In this document: positions 59,423-64,000 of the stretch, one piece after another
How the letters are laid out: each line of letters starts with the position of its first letter
How positions within the stretch are numbered: the first letter of the stretch is position 1
Source: Pelagihabitans sp947500445
GTDB lineage: Bacteria; Bacteroidota; Bacteroidia; Flavobacteriales; Flavobacteriaceae
Assembly: GCF_050589625.1 (NCBI RefSeq)
Contig: NZ_JBNGOP010000007.1
Coordinates: 113,170-177,169 of the forward strand
Reading direction: 5' to 3'
Length of the DNA: 64,000 nt
The notes under the pieces: generated by a model
Seen by the model: only the letters and a program-made list of their open reading frames with translations
Told to the model about the DNA's origin: nothing
Databases searched by the model: none
Program-made: the position numbers and the translations under genes

Positions 59423-60463
59423 TTACCGTATCACCTGAACCTTTGGTGTCTCCTCGGTGGCATTTTCGTTCAAAAAGCCCTGCGCTTCCATCCAGGAATC
59501 ACTGTATACCTTGCTCATGTATCGCGAGCCGTGGTCGGGAAAAATGGCGACCACTTTGCTTTCAGCGGTGAATGTATTCAATTCACCAAGCTGTTTTACG
59601 GCCTGCATTACCGCACCACAGGTATATCCTGCAAAAATACCCTCAGTTTTGGAAATATGGCGCGCCATATGGGCACTTTCCTCATCGGTAACTTTAATAA
59701 ACGTATCAATAGCCGTAAAATCCGTAGCGGAAGGAATCAGGTTTTTTCCAAGACCTTCAATACGGTAGGGATAAATTTCGTTGGCATCGAACTCCCCGGT
59801 TTCATGATATTTTTTTAACACGCTACCATAGGCATCCACACCGATAACCTGTATATCGGGATTCTGTTCTTTTAAAAAACGTGCCGTTCCGGAAATAGTA
59901 CCCCCGGTACCGCTACAGGCCACCAAATGGGTTATCTGACCGTTGGTCTGTTCCCAAATTTCCGGTCCCGTAGTGTTGTAATGGGCAGCGGTATTCAATT
60001 CGTTGAAGTATTGATTGATATAGATACTTCCTTTGGTTTCCTCGTGAAGTCTTTTTGCCACTTGGTAGTACGATCGTGGATCGTCGGCACTAACATGCGC
60101 CGGACATACATAAACCTTGGCCCCCATGGCACGGAGCATATCGATTTTATCCGGACTCGATTTAGAACTGACCGCTAAAATGCAATCATATCCCTTTATA
60201 ATACTTACCATAGCAATACTAAATCCCGTATTACCAGAGGTGGTTTCGATAATTGTGTCGCCTTTTCGAAGCAGTCCTTTTCGCTCGGCCTCCTCAATAA
60301 TGTGGAGCGCTATGCGGTCTTTGGAAGAATGGCCCGGATTTAATGCCTCTACTTTAGCATAAAATGCACCCTCGATATCCGCTACGATCTTGTTCAACCT
60401 TACCAGCGGTGTATTTCCCACTAGGGCCAGTATATTATCGTGCGCTTGTATTTCGTTTTGCAT
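59423..60463 (-). CDS. cysteine-synthase-family PLP enzyme; candidate cysteate synthase
   Basis: 346 residues from the ATG at 60463 (a TTG codon just before it is not preferred). Fold type II PLP enzyme of the CysK/CBS family: the PLP Lys48 is in NPGHSSKDR, the substrate loop is TTSGNTGFS and the phosphate loop is SGTGGTISG. No CBS regulatory domain. In Bacteroidota sulfonolipid synthesis an enzyme of this general type makes L-cysteate from phosphoserine and sulfite. The next gene is the acyltransferase, which supports that role over ordinary cysteine synthesis. Own terminator, so separate transcript. Confidence 0.72.
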   Translation of the reverse strand: MQNEIQAHDNILALVGNTPLVRLNKIVADIEGAFYAKVEALNPGHSSKDRIALHIIEEAERKGLLRKGDTIIETTSGNTGFSIAMVSIIKGYDCILAVSSKSSPDKIDMLRAMGAKVYVCPAHVSADDPRSYYQVAKRLHEETKGSIYINQYFNELNTAAHYNTTGPEIWEQTNGQITHLVACSGTGGTISGTARFLKEQNPDIQVIGVDAYGSVLKKYHETGEFDANEIYPYRIEGLGKNLIPSATDFTAIDTFIKVTDEESAHMARHISKTEGIFAGYTCGAVMQAVKQLGELNTFTAESKVVAIFPDHGSRYMSKVYSDSWMEAQGFLNENATEETPKVQVIR

Positions 60464-60529
60464 CAAAGTTGTTTTTCGTTAACTTAAAAATCAACAAAAT
60501 TCAATGGCAAAATTACCATTTTTTTTCGA

Positions 60530-62587
60530 TTAGTCGATTTTTCCTTCCAAATCGAGTAAAAAAGCATATTCCTTGGCCACTTCCCGCAAAGATTCAAAAC
60601 GACCCGAAGCCCCGCCATGACCAGCTTCCATATTGATGTTAAAAAGCAATAAATTCGCGTCTTCCTTGAGTTCACGTAATTTTGCCACCCACTTCGCCGG
60701 CTCAAAATACTGTACTTGGGAATCGTGGAGCCCGGTAGTGACCAGCATGTTGGGATACGACTGGGCCACAACATTGTCATAGGGCGAATACGACTTCATA
60801 TAGTCGTAATAAACCTTTTCGTTCGGATTCCCCCATTCATCATACTCCCCGGTAGTAAGGGGTATGGAATCGTCCAACATGGTAGTGACCACATCGACGA
60901 AAGGAACCTGGGCAACGATTCCATTGTAATGCTGAGGGGCCATATTGATGACGGCTCCCATAAGAAGCCCACCTGCCGACCCTCCCATGGCATACAAATG
61001 CGCATTAGAGGAATATCCTTCCGCTATAAGGTGTTTGGAGCAATCGATAAAATCGAAAAAAGTATGTTTCTTTTTTAACAGTTTCCCTTCCTCGTACCAA
61101 GATCTGCCCAAATACTGTCCTCCACGTATGTGGGCGATCACAAAAATGAAACCGCGGTCCAACAAACTTAAACGCACCGTTGAAAAATACGGGTCTATGG
61201 TCGCTCCATAGGATCCGTAGGCATATTGTAACAAAGGGGTGTCCTTGCCGGGCACGGTATTTTTATGATAGACGACCGACATGGGTATTTGCGCCCCATC
61301 CCTGGCAGTGGCCCAAATCCGTTTTTCAATGTAATGCTCTTTTTTGAAGGTATTTCCCATGACCTCTTGCTCTTTTTTGACCTCCTTCTCCTTGGTAACC
61401 ATGTTAAAATCGATTACCGACGACGGTGTGGTCATGGAGTTATATCCGTATCGAAGAATTTCGGTATCGAAATCGGGATTTGTACCAACATAGGCCGTAT
61501 AGGTTTCGCTATCAAAAGGCAGGTAGTAGGAATCGGTACCGTCCCATCGAACAATTTTTAGCTTGTTGAGCCCATTTTCGCGCTCCGACAGCACATAAAA
61601 TGTTTTAAACATGTCTACATCCTCGAGCAATACTTCCTGGCGGTGTGGAATAAAGGCCTCCCAATGTTCAAAATCGGTAGTGCTCTCCTTTGTTTTCATT
61701 AGCTTAAAGTTGATGGCATCGTCCCTATTGGTAAGCATATAAAAATACTCCCCGTAATGTGCGATCGAATATTCCACTCCCCTTTTTCTAGGGCTGAACA
61801 GGCGAAATTTATCGTATGGGCGGTTCGCAGGAAGAATTTGATATTCCGAGGTCAATGTACTATAAGAGCCGATGACGATATACTTCTTCGATTTGGTCTT
61901 GTATACGTATGTACCGAACGTATCGTCCTGTTCGTGGAAAATCAATTCGTCCGACTCCGCCGGAGTTCCTAGCACATGTCTGTAAATTTTATCCGCACGA
62001 AGGGTTACGGGGTCTTTTTTGGTGTAGAAAAACGTTCTATTATCATCTGCCCATACTGCACTACCGGTGCTATTCAATATTTTGTCCTCGTATATTGTTC
62101 CATCGTGCAAATTTTTAACCTGTAAGGTATACTGTCTGCGTGAAACGGTGTCGACCCCAAAAACGGCGAGTTCATTGTTGGGACTTATGGCGAGTCCGCC
62201 CAGGTTAAAAAAGTCATGTCCTTCCGCCATTTCGTTTCCATTGAACATTACTTCGTCCTTGGCCGTAAGCACCGCTTTTTTTCTGGAATAGATCGGGTAT
62301 TGCTGTCCCGTCTCGAACCGGGAAATATACCAGTACCCATTGCTTTTATAGGGAACGGAAGAATCATCCTCCTTTATCCTGCCCTTCATTTCCCGATAGA
62401 GCGACTCCTGAGCGTTTTTGGTATGGGCGCTGGCCGATTCGTAGTATGCATTTTCGGACTCCAAATGCGCAATTACAGCGGCATCTTCCCTATCGTTCAT
62501 CCAATAATAATCATCGATCCGGACATCGCCGTGCTTCTCCAATGTTTTTGGTTGAATTTTGGCCTGGGGAAACGAAATTTTGGTCAT
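60530..62587 (-). CDS. ptrB: S9 family peptidase, oligopeptidase B-like
   Basis: A 685-residue prolyl-oligopeptidase-family enzyme. N-terminal beta-propeller (about 1-410), then the alpha/beta hydrolase domain: the nucleophile Ser in GGSAGGLLMG (near 530), the acid in TGLHDSQVQYFEP (near 615) and the His in EAGHGGASG (near 651). IAHIRGGQYLGRSWYEEGK is the family loop. Cleaves short peptides, probably after basic residues if it is oligopeptidase B. No signal peptide, so cytoplasmic. Confidence 0.88.
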   Translation of the reverse strand: MTKISFPQAKIQPKTLEKHGDVRIDDYYWMNDREDAAVIAHLESENAYYESASAHTKNAQESLYREMKGRIKEDDSSVPYKSNGYWYISRFETGQQYPIYSRKKAVLTAKDEVMFNGNEMAEGHDFFNLGGLAISPNNELAVFGVDTVSRRQYTLQVKNLHDGTIYEDKILNSTGSAVWADDNRTFFYTKKDPVTLRADKIYRHVLGTPAESDELIFHEQDDTFGTYVYKTKSKKYIVIGSYSTLTSEYQILPANRPYDKFRLFSPRKRGVEYSIAHYGEYFYMLTNRDDAINFKLMKTKESTTDFEHWEAFIPHRQEVLLEDVDMFKTFYVLSERENGLNKLKIVRWDGTDSYYLPFDSETYTAYVGTNPDFDTEILRYGYNSMTTPSSVIDFNMVTKEKEVKKEQEVMGNTFKKEHYIEKRIWATARDGAQIPMSVVYHKNTVPGKDTPLLQYAYGSYGATIDPYFSTVRLSLLDRGFIFVIAHIRGGQYLGRSWYEEGKLLKKKHTFFDFIDCSKHLIAEGYSSNAHLYAMGGSAGGLLMGAVINMAPQHYNGIVAQVPFVDVVTTMLDDSIPLTTGEYDEWGNPNEKVYYDYMKSYSPYDNVVAQSYPNMLVTTGLHDSQVQYFEPAKWVAKLRELKEDANLLLFNINMEAGHGGASGRFESLREVAKEYAFLLDLEGKID

Positions 62588-62950
62588 GCTATTGCAATTT
62601 GTCTTTTATCGCCGCAATCCTCCTACACGGTAATAACAAAGGATTTAACCCCGGTTACCCTATAAACGATAGCTTCCGATTCAATTTTGACGGCAAAAGT
62701 AAGGCATCCTAAAAAAACGGCTATGCTTTTATGACGAAAGGTTTCCCAAAAGGTCCCGAAACGATCTGGAATTTCCTTTATGGTGTTCAATACATTGGTA
62801 GAACCGTAGGAAGCACATAAATAGAAGCATCCTAGTATCCAGATTTAATGTCTTGCTAAAATACCAACGGAACGTATCGCACAAACACTAAAAGTGCATT
62901 TCTCCATTGGTTTTGTTAATTTCGCAGGGTATAACCATAAAAACGTTACC
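62588..62950. other. divergent region between the S9 peptidase and ybaB
   Basis: 363 bases without a supported gene. A perfect TACTTTTG (minus strand, 62694-62701) is a -7 candidate for the peptidase gene, about 107 bases before its start. TAATTTCG at 62917-62924 is a weak -7 candidate for ybaB. Nothing else was found. Confidence 0.45.
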
Positions 62951-63277
62951 ATGTTCGGAGATATGATGGGTATGATGGGAAAATTAAAGGAAACCCAAGC
63001 AAAAGTCGAAGCCACCAAGAAACGCCTAAACGACGTAACCCTTGAGGAAAAATCGTCGGACGGCCTACTATCGGTCGTTATAACGGCCAATAGAACGATT
63101 AAAGAAGTTAAAATAGCGGAGGCACTGCTGCAGGATAAGGAACAATTGGAAGACTATTTGATTTTGACCTTGAACAAGGCCATTGCCAAAGCTACCGCTA
63201 TCAATGAAAATGAATTGGCAGCGGCCGCCAAGGAAGGTATGCCCAATATTCCGGGAATGGATTCGTTTTTTAAATAA
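62951..63277 (+). CDS. YbaB/EbfC family nucleoid-associated protein
   Basis: 108 residues from the ATG at 62951 (MFGDMMGMMGKLKETQAKVE); the frame is open upstream but that stretch is not family-like. YbaB/EbfC proteins are small dimeric DNA-binding proteins shaped like tweezers. The helical start, the central strand (LLSVVITANRTIKEVKI) and the C-terminal helix fit. Usually it accompanies recR/dnaX, but here it follows a peptidase gene on the other strand. Confidence 0.85.
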   Translation: MFGDMMGMMGKLKETQAKVEATKKRLNDVTLEEKSSDGLLSVVITANRTIKEVKIAEALLQDKEQLEDYLILTLNKAIAKATAINENELAAAAKEGMPNIPGMDSFFK

Positions 63278-63423
63278 AACCGGGATTCCATAAAAAATGG
63301 CAAGCTTTTTGAAATCCTACAGTAAGGGTACTTGAATATTAACGGTACAATCAGTACTCATAGATGGGCGCATTCTGGAAAAAAGCCTACTTAATTATAA
63401 ATTTGAACATAAGATACGAAACC

Positions 63424-63876
63424 ATGAAAAAGTTGTTTTTCTTATTGCTTTTACCATTTTTTGTTAGCGCTCAGGATGGCGAGCATGAATACGGTGAACA
63501 TTGGGGCCTTGATTTCGATACGGCCATTTCCGATGCAAAAAAGGACAGTAAGAATATTTTAGTCTATTTTACTGGTAGCGACTGGTGCCCACCTTGTAAA
63601 ATGCTAAAAAAAGATCTTTTTGATACAGCCGAGTTTGAAAACGTTGCAAAGGATTATGAGCTCCTTTATGTTGATATACCCCGAAATAAGGATTTGCTCA
63701 GCGATACGCAATGGAAACACAATCAGGAGGTATTGGGCAAGTACAATAAAAAAGGATCTTTTCCATTGATCATGATATTAAACCCTAAAGGCAAAGTGCT
63801 GGACAAATACTCGGGATATAGCATGACCGGAGATGTACGGTATCATATGGATCTGTTCAAAAAGTATAGTGATTAA
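63424..63876 (+). CDS. exported thioredoxin-fold protein (thioredoxin_7-like)
   Basis: 150 residues from the ATG at 63424, where a signal peptide begins (KKLFFLLLLPFFVSAQ). The thioredoxin motif FTGSDWCPPCKMLKKDLF carries the CPPC redox pair, typical of periplasmic thiol reductases in Bacteroidota. A cis-Pro is expected near GSFPLIMIL. Role inferred: keeping exported Cys proteins reduced, or delivering reductant to cytochrome or peroxidase systems. Partner unknown. Confidence 0.85.
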   Translation: MKKLFFLLLLPFFVSAQDGEHEYGEHWGLDFDTAISDAKKDSKNILVYFTGSDWCPPCKMLKKDLFDTAEFENVAKDYELLYVDIPRNKDLLSDTQWKHNQEVLGKYNKKGSFPLIMILNPKGKVLDKYSGYSMTGDVRYHMDLFKKYSD

Positions 63877-63891
63877 TGCTACTTATTGAAC

Positions 63892-64000
63892 TCATTTAGA
63901 TTTTTTTCCCCGAACTGTCGGGAGGCTAAAAAATTGTCCTTTTTCGCTCGACGCGCCGGCCGGCTCCTCATCAAAAGCCAAATCATTGGCTTTTTCTTTC
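63892..64000 (-). CDS. possible C-terminal fragment of a gene running off the window
   Basis: The minus strand is open from the window edge to TGA at 63892-63894 (35 codons, ending VRGKKSK). The peptide is acidic then basic and matches no domain I know. A hairpin at 63973-63995 sits inside it, which argues for non-coding sequence. Undecided. Confidence 0.25.
   Translation of the reverse strand, partial: KEKANDLAFDEEPAGASSEKGQFFSLPTVRGKKSK
63973..63995 (+). terminator. candidate terminator
   Basis: AAAAGCCAA-ATCA-TTGGCTTTT perfect 9-bp stem followed by T. It could end the thioredoxin transcript about 100 bases past its stop. Confidence 0.45.

Noticed and set aside
1..64000. Searched by eye for CRISPR arrays, rRNA genes, prophage genes, transposases and integrases
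   Set aside because: None was seen; the only mobile sequences are the non-coding MITEs, and the only RNA gene recognised is tRNA-Ser.

Overview
The window looks like a chromosomal segment of a marine member of the Flavobacteriaceae (phylum Bacteroidota). Evidence: a secreted protein with a type IX secretion (T9SS) C-terminal domain, a PorP/SprF remnant, BatA and YfhO proteins, promoters that fit the Bacteroidota -33 TTG / -7 TAnnTTTG pattern, the operon tpx-dgkA-ftsK-lolA-lptF-ribB, and a probable sulfonolipid gene pair. Most of the window is ordinary core genome; no rRNA, CRISPR array, prophage or full-size insertion sequence was seen.

Layout. 0-8 kb: pabB operon, a membrane acyltransferase, a tandem CDGSH iron-sulfur protein, lpdA and an NhaC antiporter. 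7-14 kb: tpx-dgkA-ftsK-lolA-lptF-ribB, in which the GTP cyclohydrolase II half of the last protein has lost its zinc cysteines. 14-17 kb: tauE - nitroreductase - DegT aminotransferase on the minus strand. 17-22 kb: a 1704-residue T9SS-exported protein carrying two different nuclease domains. 22-25 kb: a PorP/SprF pseudogene, then a membrane-anchored Cache sensor fused to a pentameric ligand-gated ion channel module. 25.3-28.4 kb: an AT-rich accessory patch (hipBA, a 160-bp MITE, a GIY-YIG/DUF4357 protein) next to tRNA-Ser, with a duplicated tRNA 3' end.

28.6-38.9 kb: glycosyltransferase, BatA-domain protein, a dihydroorotase homologue without most metal ligands, two DUF4870 proteins, an esterase, a second MITE, a metallo-hydrolase, a conserved protein of unknown function, bcp, and an endonuclease III homologue without its iron-sulfur cluster. 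38.9-40.9 kb: two paralogous cassettes, each an ECF-like sigma factor followed by a previously unannotated protein of 47-48 residues. 41-49.9 kb: uvrA, an Arg-rich secreted protein, a YdeP-type molybdoenzyme, a Tat-exported Gfo/Idh/MocA oxidoreductase and a deoxyribonucleotidase. 49.9-55.4 kb: an envelope glycan-type operon (DUF4834 - YfhO - glycosyltransferase - flippase). 55.5-64 kb: an outer-membrane protein with a Lys-rich tail, a GNAT protein, the candidate cysteate synthase / cysteate acyltransferase pair, a prolyl oligopeptidase, a YbaB-type protein and a periplasmic thioredoxin.

Best candidates for something new: the Cache-channel fusion (22.9-25.0 kb), the duplicated sigma factor/small-protein cassette (38.9-40.9 kb), the dual-nuclease T9SS protein (16.9-22.0 kb), and the MITE family with a shared 20-bp end motif at five places. 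The sulfonolipid pair (58.0-60.5 kb) is a strong functional hypothesis from known families. All calls were made by reading the sequence; no database search was run.
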